A stretch of DNA of 64,000 bases from Vicinamibacterales bacterium (GCA_041659285.1 JBAZYO010000012.1:131794-195793), one strand, 5' to 3'. Positions 41,598 through 51,002 are shown, numbered from the stretch's first letter. A program made the numbers and translations. The notes: generated from the letters alone by a model not told the origin.

Positions 41598-43988
41598 CTA
41601 GCGATACAGCAAGTACTTCGCGCGCAGGCGGCGCCAGCGCGCTTCGTCCGCGCCCCACCTGGCCGCCACCGCGGCCGGGTCCTCACCGCGCTTCACGCGC
41701 TCGAGGCTGTCACGCGAACCCAGCAGGAGGTCGGTGTTCTCGAGCTGGTATTTCTCGCCGAACAGCGTGAACAGCGCGCCCGCAATTTCCAGCCCGACGC
41801 GAACCGGCTGGAGCGCGGCGCGATTGGTGATCACCATGAACACGCCCTGGCACGCCTGGTTGGCGTACTTGCTCGAGGTGGGCGTGAAGGCCACCGGATA
41901 GAAGCGAATGCCCGCGAGCTTGCGCGCGTTCAGCGCGGCCGCCAGCCGCGGCCCGTCGATCCACGGCGCGCCCAGCTGCTCGAAAGGCTGGTCGGTGCCG
42001 CGCCCGACCGAGACGTTCGAGTACTCGATGGCGCCGATGCCAGGGTAGAGCGTCGCCTGGTTGAGATTGCGCATGTTCGGCGACGGGTTGATCCACGCCA
42101 GCCCGGTCTCGTCGAACCAGTAATCGCGCCGCCAGTTCTCGGCGGCAATCACCGTCAGGTCGGCGTTGAACTTCTTTTCCTCGTTGAACAGCTTCGCCAG
42201 CTCGCCGAGGGTCAGGCCGTGTCGCACCGGCATCGGGAAATAGGCGATGAACTCGCGGATTGGCTCGGACTGGTTCGGCCCTTCGATCTGCCAGCCGTTG
42301 ACCGGGTTCGGCCGGTCGAGCACCATCACCGCAATCTTTCGTTTCGCGGCCTCCTCCAGGACGTAGCCCACGGTCGCCGGGTAGGTGTAGAAGCGCGACC
42401 CGATGTCCTGGAGATCGATGACGAGCGTGTCGATGCCGGCGAGCATCGCGTCGGTCAGGCGCCGCGTGGCGCCGTACAACGAATGAATGGCGAGTCCCGT
42501 CTGCTCGTCGCGAGCCGACGGCACGTCCTCATCGAGAATGCCGCGGATGCCGTGCTCCGGCGCGAACAGCGCCACCAAACGCACGCCGGGGGCGCCGTGC
42601 AGCAGATCGATGGTGCTCTTGCCGTCACGGGCGCGGCCGGTGTGGTTCGTGATCAGGCCGACCTTCTTGCCCTTGAGCTTCGCGAAGCCGTCGCGGGCGA
42701 GAACGTCAACGCCGGCGAGGACCGGTGAGGTCAATGTAGCGTCCGGCTTCAGCCGGACCCCGGGCAATGTAGCGTCCGGCCTTAGCCGGACCCCGGTGGC
42801 GTCGCCAAGAAGCGCCGCCGCGGCGACGGTCGCGATCCGGCTGCGCAGCACACCGACATCGCCGGTGCCGTCCGGGTGCAAGCGGCTCGACAGAAAGATC
42901 ACGTACGACTTCGACGCCGGATCGATCCACAGGCTGGTGCCGGTGAACCCGGTGTGGCCGTACGACCCGATCGGAAACAGGTCGCCGCGATTGCTCGAGT
43001 ACGACGTGTCGATGTCCCACCCGAGTCCGCGCACGCTCGTCATGCCCGCCGGCGTGGCCGGCGACGTCATCGCCTTCACGCTGGCGGCCGACAGCACGCG
43101 CGTGCCGTTCAGCACGCCGCCGTTGATCAGCATCCGCGCGAACCGCTGCAGGTCGCGGGCCGTGCTGAACAGGCCGGCATGCCCGGCGATGCCGCCCATG
43201 CGCCGGGCGGTGGGATCGTGCACCACGCCGCGCAGCGGCGCCGCGTCCGGACGCTTGCAGGGCCAGGCATCCTGTTCCGCGCACCGCTCGGTCGGGGCGA
43301 TCCGCGACATCAGCATCTTGGCCGGCAGAAAGCCCGTGTCCCGCATGCCGAGCGGTCCGAAGACCGCGCGTCGCAGGTACGCGTCAAGCGACTGCCCGGT
43401 CACCCGCGTGACGATGTCGCCAAGCAGGAAGAAGTTGATGTCGCTGTAGACGAACTGCTCGCCCGGCGCCGAGGTCGGCACCTCGTCGATCGCCAGGGCA
43501 ATGGCGGCCTCGTAGCCGCTCCAGGGGTGCAGATCCACGTCGGGGCGAAGGCCCGACACGTGCGTCAGCAGGTGCCGAACGGTGATGCCGGCCTTTCCGT
43601 ATCGCTCGAACCCGGGAATGAACGACGCCACCGGGTCGTTGAGCCTCACCCTGCCCTGCTCAACCACCGTCATCACCGCCGTGGTGGTCGCAATGACCTT
43701 GGTCAACGACGCGAGGTCGAACACCGTATCAAGGGTCATCAGCTCTTCGGCGGGGACCGTCACCCGGGAGCCATATGCTTTCTCGTACACCGTCTGATCG
43801 CCGCGCCCGACCAGCACCACCGCGCCCGGAAGCTGCCTGGCCGTCATGCCGTCGCGGACCAGTTCGTCTATCCGGGTCAGCGGCCCGGCCAGGGAAAGCG
43901 CGGTTTTGGGCGCAGAAGAGGGCGCCTGGGCTCCCGGTGCGGCCGAGGCCAGGGCCGCCAGGGCGAGGGCGAGTAGCGTCAAACGCAT
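41598..43988 (-). CDS. Serine beta-lactamase-like esterase fused to NamZ (DUF1343)
   Basis: A ~796-residue secreted fusion. After a signal peptide (MRLTLLALALAALASAAPGAQA) the N-terminal ~400 residues are a class C beta-lactamase/esterase domain with SLTK (in FDLASLTKVIATTTAVM) and YSDINFFLLG as the SxxK and YxN motifs. A repeat-derived linker (GVRLRPDATLPGVRLKPDATL) leads to DUF1343, now known as NamZ exo-beta-N-acetylmuramidase: KVGLITNHTGR, LFAPEHGIRG, DLQDIGSRFYTYP, DRPNPVNG. In other bacteria the two parts are separate neighbouring genes for peptidoglycan recycling, so this protein probably releases MurNAc from wall fragments in the periplasm. Confidence 0.88.
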   Translation of the reverse strand: MRLTLLALALAALASAAPGAQAPSSAPKTALSLAGPLTRIDELVRDGMTARQLPGAVVLVGRGDQTVYEKAYGSRVTVPAEELMTLDTVFDLASLTKVIATTTAVMTVVEQGRVRLNDPVASFIPGFERYGKAGITVRHLLTHVSGLRPDVDLHPWSGYEAAIALAIDEVPTSAPGEQFVYSDINFFLLGDIVTRVTGQSLDAYLRRAVFGPLGMRDTGFLPAKMLMSRIAPTERCAEQDAWPCKRPDAAPLRGVVHDPTARRMGGIAGHAGLFSTARDLQRFARMLINGGVLNGTRVLSAASVKAMTSPATPAGMTSVRGLGWDIDTSYSSNRGDLFPIGSYGHTGFTGTSLWIDPASKSYVIFLSSRLHPDGTGDVGVLRSRIATVAAAALLGDATGVRLRPDATLPGVRLKPDATLTSPVLAGVDVLARDGFAKLKGKKVGLITNHTGRARDGKSTIDLLHGAPGVRLVALFAPEHGIRGILDEDVPSARDEQTGLAIHSLYGATRRLTDAMLAGIDTLVIDLQDIGSRFYTYPATVGYVLEEAAKRKIAVMVLDRPNPVNGWQIEGPNQSEPIREFIAYFPMPVRHGLTLGELAKLFNEEKKFNADLTVIAAENWRRDYWFDETGLAWINPSPNMRNLNQATLYPGIGAIEYSNVSVGRGTDQPFEQLGAPWIDGPRLAAALNARKLAGIRFYPVAFTPTSSKYANQACQGVFMVITNRAALQPVRVGLEIAGALFTLFGEKYQLENTDLLLGSRDSLERVKRGEDPAAVAARWGADEARWRRLRAKYLLYR
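42733..42799. repeat. Two in-frame 33-bp palindromic repeats in fusion linker
   Basis: On the minus strand ggggtccggct-aa/ga-(g)ccggacgctacattg occurs twice in tandem, each centred on a GTCCGGCT/AGCCGGAC palindrome. As 33 bp is divisible by three, the repeats encode GVRLRPDATLP and GVRLKPDATLT without breaking the frame between the two enzyme domains. Confidence 0.82.
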
Positions 43989-44038
43989 CGGGCTAATATA
44001 CTGATTCGGTCGTGGTTCTTTTAAGGGAGATGCTAGCA

Positions 44039-44989
44039 ATGCGTGACTTGAAGACATTCTTTGGGGCGGCGGCTCTGGTCGTGGCGCTCGTGGTTTCGGC
44101 CCTCCCGGCCGCGGCGCAGACGGGCCGGGTTGGCGGCACCATCAAGGATCCACAGGGCCAGCCTTTGAAGGGCGCCACCATCACCGCGGAAAATCCGCAG
44201 GCGTCGCCATCGTCGTTCACGGCGACCACCGACGACAAGGGGCGCTACTCGATCATCGGCCTCAAGACCGGCACCTGGAAGATCACGGCCGCGGCCCCGG
44301 GCTTCACGCCCTCCTCCGGTAACGTGCCCGTCCGCTCGCTGGGCGCGCCCATGCCGCCCGTGGACTTCGTGCTGGCGCCCGGCGCCACCGGCCCCGCCGG
44401 GGCACTCGCCGGCGTGAACACCAAGGAACTGCAGGCCGAACTGCAGAAGGCCATGGACCTGGCCAACAGCCAGCAGTACGACGCCGCCATCGTCGCCTAC
44501 CAGGCCATCCTCACCAAGACGCCCGCGCTCACGATGATCAACGGGCAGATCGCCCAGGTGCAGCGCCTGCAGAAGAAGTACGACGAGGCGATTGCGTCGT
44601 ATCAGAAGGTGCTGGCCGCCGACCCGAACAACGACAAGTCGAAGATCGAAATCGGCATGACCTATCTCGAGAAGGGCGACTTCGCCAACGCCGAGAAGTC
44701 GCTGCTGGAAGTGGCGACGTCGACCAGCGCCAACCGCGAGGTGTTCTACAACCTCGGCGAGGTGAAGTTCGCGAAGGCCGAGACCGACGAGGCCGTGAAG
44801 TACTACCAGCGCGCCGTGGACATGGACCCGACGTGGGGCAAGCCACTCTTCAAGATTGGCCTGGCCAAGCTGCAGAAGGCCGACATGGCCGGCGCCCTCG
44901 AGATCATGGAGAAGGTGATCGTCGTGGATCCGAACTCGGCGGAAGCGGCGCAGGCCAAGGGCCTGATCGCTCAGCTCAAGAAGGGCTAA
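44039..44989 (+). CDS. Secreted TPR protein with regulatory-like domain
   Basis: A 316-residue protein from the ATG at 44039 with a signal peptide (LKTFFGAAALVVALVVSALPAAAQ). Residues ~25-110 form a carboxypeptidase-regulatory-like beta domain (GTIKDPQGQPLKGATITAENP, GRYSIIGLKTGTWKITAAAPGF). From ~130 there are about four tetratricopeptide repeats (AMDLANSQQYDAAIVAYQAIL, KKYDEAIASYQKVLAADPNND, TDEAVKYYQRAVDMDPTWGKP). It probably acts as a periplasmic scaffold. Its TAA overlaps the stop of the convergent cytochrome gene (44986-44989). Confidence 0.85.
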   Translation: MRDLKTFFGAAALVVALVVSALPAAAQTGRVGGTIKDPQGQPLKGATITAENPQASPSSFTATTDDKGRYSIIGLKTGTWKITAAAPGFTPSSGNVPVRSLGAPMPPVDFVLAPGATGPAGALAGVNTKELQAELQKAMDLANSQQYDAAIVAYQAILTKTPALTMINGQIAQVQRLQKKYDEAIASYQKVLAADPNNDKSKIEIGMTYLEKGDFANAEKSLLEVATSTSANREVFYNLGEVKFAKAETDEAVKYYQRAVDMDPTWGKPLFKIGLAKLQKADMAGALEIMEKVIVVDPNSAEAAQAKGLIAQLKKG

Positions 44990-47184
44990 GGCGCTTTGCG
45001 CTTCTCGACTTCGCCGATTAACTGATCGATATTGGGGTAGGAAGGCTCGATGCTTCGGGCCTTCTTCCACATCTCCACCGCGTCGGCGAACTTCCCCTGC
45101 CGCGCCGACATCACCCCCTTCACCACCCACGGATACGCGTAGCCCGGATCGACGATGATCGCCTTGTCCAGGGCGGCCATCGCCTCGCTCGCATGGCCGC
45201 GTTCCGCCTCGAGCCAGCCTTTCGCGGCGTGGTGAGACGCCACATCGGGGAATGTGTCGAGGCTGAGGATGTATTCCTCCTGCGCCGTGCGCAGGGCCGC
45301 GCCGGCGCCGCCCGGCAACTGGACAACCCCAAAGCTCGCCAGCACCTCGGCCGCGCGCGCGCGGACGACGCGCGACTGATCGACGACGCGGGCCAGCACC
45401 GGTGCGAGGGCGCGCTCGCGATCGCCGGTCGTACCGAGCGCCTTCACCGCAGCCGCGCGCACGACCGGTTCGGGGTCGGCGGCCGCGGCGATCAGTGAGT
45501 TGACCACGGCCGGCGTCACCTGTGCGGCATCGGGCCGGCGCTCGGAAATCAACCGCCCGATGTACTCAGCCGCGCTCGCGCGGACCAGCAGGCCCTGCGA
45601 CCGATCCACCGCGAGCCGCGCCAGGCCCGGCAATGTCGAGACGTCTCCCGAGCCCGCTCGATACATCGTATCGGCCAGCGTGATCGCCTTGCCTCGGCGC
45701 TCGCCATTCCCCCACCACTGGTCCATCTGCCGCGCCGCCCACTCGGGTGAGCGGTCGTCGTGGCAGGTCGTGCAGGCGTTGGGAATGCCGAACCGAGCGG
45801 TGGTTTCGGGCACCGGCGGCTGGAATGAGTGATCACGACGACGAGTGAGCATGCGCCAGTTGACGTCGCTCATGTGGCAGTTGATACAACGGCTGCCCTC
45901 GGATTGCGGCGCATGAAAGGTGTGCTTCGACAGGCCGTCGCCGGCAAAGGACGCCGCCGGCTCAGGGCCTGGGCCCTGGGGCTTGCTTGTCCGCCGTAGC
46001 TCTAGCGAAGGCGGAAGGCTCGTGGACTTGGGAGTCGAATGGCACTGCGTGCACAGCTCATCGCCCCGGCGGCCGACATGGATGTCGACCTTCAGGGAGG
46101 CGTCGTACTTCGACCCGTGCGACAGGTGACAGCTCGTGCACGCCACGGCGCCGGCCTGGAAGCAGCCGCTGAGGGTCAGCGCCTGGGGCCGGTTGAACTG
46201 GTTGGGGCGGCCGTCGGGCCAGAACTCGCCCTGGTGGTCGCGCGCCGGAATGGGCTGGCTGATCAGGAACGGCAGCGCGTAGTCGGCGTAGCGATCGCCG
46301 CCGCTGAAGCCCACGAACACGTTGGTCTTGTTGCCGTGGCAATAGGCGCAGGTATCGTACACGCGCTTCGGATCGGAACTGCGCGTCGAGAAGATCTTCA
46401 GGGTGTCGCTCAGCTGCCGGTTGTCGGAGCTGTTGTCGTACGCGGGTTTCGAGGCAGGGTTCCTCTCCCACTGGTCCATCAAAGCAACGTGCTCGCGGCC
46501 GGCGCCGTGACACGCCTCGCAGCCGATGCCCATCTCGGTCCACGTCGAGTTGTAGCGCTTGGCGTCGAGGTCGTAGCCCTGCGCGATGTTGGTGCCGTGG
46601 CAGTTGAAGCAGTTGGCGTTCCAGATCTGGCGCATGCCGTGCGCGCCGTCTGGAATAAGCGTGATTTCCTTCCAGTCCATCCACCGCTGGCTCGCGATGT
46701 GCCAGAACACCGGCAACACATAGATCCTCCCGTCGGGCAGCGTCGCCAGGTAGCCCTGGTAGCGCTTGGCGCCAAGCGTGTAGTCCACCGTGAAGGTCTC
46801 AGGGGGCGCCTGGCCGAACTTCACCGTCACAAACGGCCTGCCGTCTTTTCGTCCGAACGCATACGCCCGATCGTGATCCGCGAACGTCGTCCCGTCGCGG
46901 AAGTCGCCGACGATGGTGGCTTCGGCGATGGGTTTGGTCATCTTGACGTGGAGGGAGTCCTGCCACTGGGTGTGCTCGGCGGCGTGGCAGCGCGCGCAGG
47001 ATGCAGAGCCAAGGTAGGCCGCAGACTTGTCCGCCGTAGCGGGAACCGCGGAGGTGGATGATGCAGATTGCGCGGTCGCAGGGGCGGGCTCTAGCCCGCC
47101 CGGGGATCGCGGCGCGGCACGCACGGCAAGCGTGAGCGCCAGCATGGCTGCCGCAACGCACACGAGCCTGGTGCCGCGGGTCAT
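44986..47184 (-). CDS. Octaheme c-type cytochrome with HEAT and TPR regions
   Basis: A ~732-residue secreted protein from the ATG at 47184 (signal VCVAAAMLALTLAVRA). Eight CxxCH heme sites are seen in order: CARCH, CFNCH, CEACH, CAYCH, CTSCH, CTQCH, CINCH, CTTCH. The C-terminal third holds HEAT-like helices (ADPEPVVRAAAVKALGTTGD, VVDQSRVVRARAAEVLASFG) and TPR helices (SEAMAALDKAIIVDPGYAYPWVV). It is likely a periplasmic electron carrier or oxidoreductase of the multiheme nitrite-reductase-like superfamily; no catalytic site can be assigned. Two palindromic repeats (45983-46020, 47025-47060) lie inside its coding sequence. Confidence 0.87.
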   Translation of the reverse strand: MTRGTRLVCVAAAMLALTLAVRAAPRSPGGLEPAPATAQSASSTSAVPATADKSAAYLGSASCARCHAAEHTQWQDSLHVKMTKPIAEATIVGDFRDGTTFADHDRAYAFGRKDGRPFVTVKFGQAPPETFTVDYTLGAKRYQGYLATLPDGRIYVLPVFWHIASQRWMDWKEITLIPDGAHGMRQIWNANCFNCHGTNIAQGYDLDAKRYNSTWTEMGIGCEACHGAGREHVALMDQWERNPASKPAYDNSSDNRQLSDTLKIFSTRSSDPKRVYDTCAYCHGNKTNVFVGFSGGDRYADYALPFLISQPIPARDHQGEFWPDGRPNQFNRPQALTLSGCFQAGAVACTSCHLSHGSKYDASLKVDIHVGRRGDELCTQCHSTPKSTSLPPSLELRRTSKPQGPGPEPAASFAGDGLSKHTFHAPQSEGSRCINCHMSDVNWRMLTRRRDHSFQPPVPETTARFGIPNACTTCHDDRSPEWAARQMDQWWGNGERRGKAITLADTMYRAGSGDVSTLPGLARLAVDRSQGLLVRASAAEYIGRLISERRPDAAQVTPAVVNSLIAAAADPEPVVRAAAVKALGTTGDRERALAPVLARVVDQSRVVRARAAEVLASFGVVQLPGGAGAALRTAQEEYILSLDTFPDVASHHAAKGWLEAERGHASEAMAALDKAIIVDPGYAYPWVVKGVMSARQGKFADAVEMWKKARSIEPSYPNIDQLIGEVEKRKAP
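45983..46020. repeat. Dispersed palindrome inside cytochrome gene
   Basis: gcttgtccgccgtagctctagcgaaggcggaagg is the same family as 11029-11075. The minus strand encodes LPPSLELRRTS between two heme-binding segments. Confidence 0.72.
47025..47060. repeat. Dispersed palindrome in cytochrome N-terminal region
   Basis: acttgtccgccgtagcggg...ccgcggaggtgga is a degenerate family copy (CCGC closing pair). It is read in another frame than the copies at 11029 and 45983, and encodes STSAVPATADKS just before the first heme motif. Confidence 0.6.
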
Positions 47185-47263
47185 TGGGGAAATACTATCC
47201 GCCTTCGCCCCGGCACTTCTCGAGGGCTTCGGCGGGATTGCTCCGCGCACAGCCAGGCGGAGC

Positions 47264-47289
47264 AAAAAAAAGGGCCCTCATAAGGGCCC
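47264..47289 (-). terminator. Intrinsic terminator, minus strand
   Basis: On the minus strand GGGCCCT-TATG-AGGGCCC is followed directly by eight T residues. This is a textbook intrinsic terminator. The nearest coding sequence upstream of it on that strand is the tryptophan dioxygenase remnant, so it may be left over from that gene. Confidence 0.8.
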
Positions 47290-47620
47290 CGTGAGCCAGC
47301 AGCCTAGTCAGCCTGGCTCGAAAAATTCCGCCTTTGCCTGAAAGCCTTCCACCTTCGCCAAGGCTACGGTGGACAGGTCGGCGGAGAAACTAATGACTCC
47401 TGTGGGGGACGTCAAACTTCTCACCCTCCATAGAGCAAGCGTCATGCCGGTGGACGGCAGGCCGCGATTCGACAAAAACCCGAGCGTTTTCACGCGACCA
47501 GGGTCGCAGCGGCCCGCTAGATCCAATACATTGAAAACGCTGACTTCAGGCGGATGGATCGCGGCCGCTAATCTGGTGATCTCATGACCTGGTGACTTGG
47601 TGACTTGGTGATTGAATCCG
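47290..47620. repeat. Gap with palindrome copy and tandem ggtgactt units
   Basis: Between the terminator and the dioxygenase remnant there is one plus-strand copy of the dispersed palindrome (ccttccaccttcgcc...ggctacggtggacaggt, 47351-47382) and, at 47577-47613, three to four ggtgactt-like units. No convincing gene is seen; open frames here lack any recognisable family. Confidence 0.6.
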
Positions 47621-47860
47621 CTACAGTGCCGAGCGAATGGCCCAAAGGTCCGGGAAGACCGGTGTCATCAGGGTCGTGACCAGGTAATGCGCCCCCGCCG
47701 ACCCGCCGGTGCCGACCTTGGCGCCGATGGTCCGCTGGACCATCTTGACGTGGCGGTAGCGCCACTCCTGTATGCCCTCGTCCAGATCCACCAGGCGCTC
47801 GCACATCTCCGCACGCATGGGGTCGCGGCGATGAACAGCATCTCCAAATAAAAATGGCGG
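47621..47860 (-). pseudogene. C-terminal remnant of tryptophan 2,3-dioxygenase
   Basis: About 70 residues in one frame match the end of tryptophan 2,3-dioxygenase: RAEMCERLVDLDEGIQEW, RYRHVKMVQRTIGAKVGTGGS and PVFPDLWAIRSAL, including the substrate-binding GTGGS loop and the RxRH heme-side motif. The N-terminal three quarters, with the axial heme His, are absent; upstream sequence becomes unrelated near 47860. The remnant has kept its frame, so the truncation may be fairly recent. Confidence 0.78.
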
Positions 47861-47973
47861 GGGGCGCCGGCGTAGCGCCCTCCCGCCTAACGACTCCCCC
47901 ACAGGAGTCGAGCTTGCTCAGCTCTCGGCTATCAGTGAAATCTGATAGCCGAAAGCCGTCAGCTGAAAGCCGA

Positions 47974-50823
47974 TTACCAGAGGAAGCGGAAGCCGACGCG
48001 CGCCGTGCGGGGCGCGAGAATGGCCGACGGCTTCTGGTAGCCCAACCCGGTCGCCCGGCTGATCGTCTCGGACGAGTGGCTGTTGGTGATGTTGAAGAGG
48101 TCGAAGAAGAGGCGCGCGCGGGTGCGCGACCCGATCGGCACGGTTTTTTCCGCGCGGACGTCGAACACCCAGATGTTGTCCTCGCGGTTCGAATCCATCG
48201 GCTCGGCATGGGCCGTGCCGCTGGCAATCAGGCCCGACCCGGACGGGACCGCGATGGTGAGCGTGCGGGCGTAGTTGGAGCCCGACTGATGGCGGAGCAC
48301 CGGCGAAATGCGGATGCCCCACGCCGCGTCGTAGCTGCCCGTGGCCTTCAAGTTCCAGAGGGTACGATCCTCGGCACCAGGCTCGTTCGGGTTGTTCGGG
48401 AAATCGTTCGGGAAGTCAGTAGTCATCGTGTAGGCGCCACCGATCGACGCCGACCATTTGTTGCTGTAGCGGAGAGTCAGCGACACCTCCACCGTCTTCG
48501 CGCGCGAGTACTCGCCGGTGTTTGACACCACCGTCGTCGTCGGGAAGTTGGCGGCCAGCGCGGAGGGCAGGCCGAGCATGGTGACGTTCTTGTCGTCCGA
48601 CGTGCCCGAGCGTCCGTCCACACCGAGGTCCACGAAGGTGTAAGGGACGGTGAACGCGGAGGAAGCGCGGAACGGCTGCCAGCCGTTGTCGATGAGGTCG
48701 TCTTCGGTCTTGTAGACGAAGCCGGCGCGCACGCCCAGCGTATCAGCGAGCTGGCGCTCCAGCCACACGCTGACTTCGTGGGTGTAGGGCTGCTTGATCC
48801 CATCGGCCAGCAGCACGCCGCCTTCCAGCGCCTGACTCAGGAGATTGCCCTGCTCGCCTGGCTGCCAGCGGCGGTCGAGGTTGGTGTCGTTCCACTGGTA
48901 GGTGGCCTGCTTGGCCGCCGTGTTGGGGTTGGCATCGCTCCCCACGCCGACACCGGGGTTGTGCCAGAAGAAGCCGTAGTTGCCCTTGAGCACGGTCTTG
49001 CCGTCGCCCGTGAGGTCGAAGACCACGCCGACGCGGGGCGCGAACTCGCTCCACGTGAACATTTCCCTCTCGGCAAACGTCTTGGCCGCCACGGAAACAG
49101 GGCCCACGGTTCCGGCGAGCTGCTGCTGCTCGGGCAACGTGCTCTTGTAGCGGTCGTAGCGCACGCCGAGGTTGACCGTGGCGCGACCCTTGCTCCAGGT
49201 GTCATTCACAAAGAAGCTGGACACATCCAACGCCGACGCCGAGGTCAGGGCGCCGGACTTGCCGAGCCCCAGCTTGCCGGTTTCGGTGGCGGTCGGGATG
49301 CGGAAGATCAGCTGGTTCGACCGGCCGTTGCTGTAGACGTGCTCGATGTTGCCGCCCACGCCCTGCTCGAAGCCTTCCCAGCCGATCTCCTGCAGGATCT
49401 CGCCGCCGAGCTTGAAGGTGTGGCTGCCGCTGGCCGAATCGAGGAAGTAGGTGGCGGCGCCGGTGTACTGCTTGCGGTCGCGATCGAGCTGCCACTTGCG
49501 GTGCGCACCCTCGATGGCCAGCGTGCCCGAGTCACGCCAGAAGTAGCTGTCGTCGCTGTTGGCCAGGGTCGGGAAGTAGTAGCCGAAGTCGCCGTAGCGG
49601 GCCTCGATATACAGCTTGTCGCTGATGGTGCTGTTCCATTCGCCCTTGTAGACCCAGCTGCCCGAGTCCTGCTTGAACGTCGGGTCGGCCGAGTTGTAGA
49701 TCGAGGTGGCAAACGGCAGGCGCGTCGGCTGGAGCTTCTGGCCCCACTGGTAGTAGCCGATGATCTTGTTCTTCTGGTTGGCCTGGTAGGTCACCTTGCC
49801 GACCGCGTTCCACAGCTGGGTGTCGAAGGTCGAGTCGAAGTTGAAGTTGGGCTGCGCCACCGCGTTGAACTGCTTGCGGTAGGTGCCGAACCACCACACC
49901 TTGTCGCGCACGATCGGGCCGCCGATGTTCAGGGCCGTGTCCCAGTAGCGATCGATCTCGTTGCTGTGGGCGCGGATCGGGCTGTTGTTGAACGCCGTCG
50001 GCGCGGTGTAGGCGTCGGGGATGTTCGAGCCCTGCAGCGAGTTGTTGTACCAGTCAAGATAGCCTTCACCCGCGAAGGTGTTGCCGCCGGACTTGGCGAT
50101 GAACTGGCTCTGCACGCCCGGGTTCGGCATCTCGGCCGACTGGCCCGAGGTGCCGAGGAACACCTCTTCGAGCGACGAGTAGTCGAAGTAGAAGCCGGCG
50201 CCGCCGGTGCCCTCGGTGGTGTTGATGCCTTCAATCAGCACGCGGACCTGGCCGCTGAAGCCGTAGGCGGTGTAGCCGGTCTGGGTGCCGGCGCGGTTGC
50301 CGCCCACATCGATGCGCGCCATCTGCACCGCCGGCGTGACCGCCAGCAGCGACCACATGTCGCGGCCGTTCGGGATCGACTGCAGCTCGGACAGCTTGAA
50401 GTTCTGCACCGTGCGCGTCGCCGTGGTGTCGATGATCGGCGACTGTCCGCTGACCGTGACCGTCTCCTGGAGCGTGGCCAGCGCCAGCTCCACGTTCACG
50501 TTCGCCGTGAAGCCCAGGCGAATCTCCACGCCCTCGCGCTTCAGGTTGTTGAAGCCCGACAGCTCGTAGCTGAGCGAGTAGGTGCCGGGAGGAATCGCGG
50601 GGAAACGGTAATTGCCCGTCTCGGATGACACTGCGGTCTGCACGCCGGGCATCGACGGGCTGGTGGCCGTCACCGTCACACCCGGCAGGACCGCGCCCTG
50701 TGAGTCGGTGACGCGACCCTGGATCGTGCCGGTGCTGCTGGCACCGCCGCCCTGGGCAAACGCCGATGAGCCGACGGCAAACGCCATCAGCAGGGCGAGA
50801 ACGCCCGTAGTCCAACGCTTCAT
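47974..50823 (-). CDS. Oar-like TonB-dependent receptor, paralogue 1
   Basis: A ~949-residue outer-membrane protein from the ATG at 50823, preceded by gaggaggaag. Signal peptide (WTTGVLALLMAFAVGSSAFAQ), carboxypeptidase-regulatory domain (TGTIQGRVTDSQGAVLPGV, GNYRFPAIPPGTYSLSYELSGF), plug-like part (LQSIPNGRDMWSLLAVTPAV, GQVRVLIEGINTTEGTGG) and a long beta barrel ending ARVGFRFLW. It belongs to the Oar/carboxypeptidase-regulatory TonB-dependent group abundant in Acidobacteriota, often tied to polymer uptake. It closely resembles the next gene upstream (51104-53959) throughout, so the pair arose by duplication. Confidence 0.9.
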   Translation of the reverse strand: MKRWTTGVLALLMAFAVGSSAFAQGGGASSTGTIQGRVTDSQGAVLPGVTVTATSPSMPGVQTAVSSETGNYRFPAIPPGTYSLSYELSGFNNLKREGVEIRLGFTANVNVELALATLQETVTVSGQSPIIDTTATRTVQNFKLSELQSIPNGRDMWSLLAVTPAVQMARIDVGGNRAGTQTGYTAYGFSGQVRVLIEGINTTEGTGGAGFYFDYSSLEEVFLGTSGQSAEMPNPGVQSQFIAKSGGNTFAGEGYLDWYNNSLQGSNIPDAYTAPTAFNNSPIRAHSNEIDRYWDTALNIGGPIVRDKVWWFGTYRKQFNAVAQPNFNFDSTFDTQLWNAVGKVTYQANQKNKIIGYYQWGQKLQPTRLPFATSIYNSADPTFKQDSGSWVYKGEWNSTISDKLYIEARYGDFGYYFPTLANSDDSYFWRDSGTLAIEGAHRKWQLDRDRKQYTGAATYFLDSASGSHTFKLGGEILQEIGWEGFEQGVGGNIEHVYSNGRSNQLIFRIPTATETGKLGLGKSGALTSASALDVSSFFVNDTWSKGRATVNLGVRYDRYKSTLPEQQQLAGTVGPVSVAAKTFAEREMFTWSEFAPRVGVVFDLTGDGKTVLKGNYGFFWHNPGVGVGSDANPNTAAKQATYQWNDTNLDRRWQPGEQGNLLSQALEGGVLLADGIKQPYTHEVSVWLERQLADTLGVRAGFVYKTEDDLIDNGWQPFRASSAFTVPYTFVDLGVDGRSGTSDDKNVTMLGLPSALAANFPTTTVVSNTGEYSRAKTVEVSLTLRYSNKWSASIGGAYTMTTDFPNDFPNNPNEPGAEDRTLWNLKATGSYDAAWGIRISPVLRHQSGSNYARTLTIAVPSGSGLIASGTAHAEPMDSNREDNIWVFDVRAEKTVPIGSRTRARLFFDLFNITNSHSSETISRATGLGYQKPSAILAPRTARVGFRFLW

Positions 50824-51002
50824 GCTCTTCCTCCTCAAGTTCATGTGGGGGCCGGGCCCGGGCCAAGTCCCGACGGAACAAATCAAAAAACTGCAGTAAG
50901 ACCTAACGACGGTGGAACTGTAGAAACGGCGACGACGAGACGGTAGCATGCCCGAAGTGACGAAAAGATACAAAAAAGTGGGAGCAGTTGCAACTACCGG
51001 GT

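Noticed and set aside
47308..47590. Small genes in the gap upstream of the dioxygenase remnant
   Set aside because: Open frames of ~72 codons on both strands overlap each other and a palindromic repeat and match no family.
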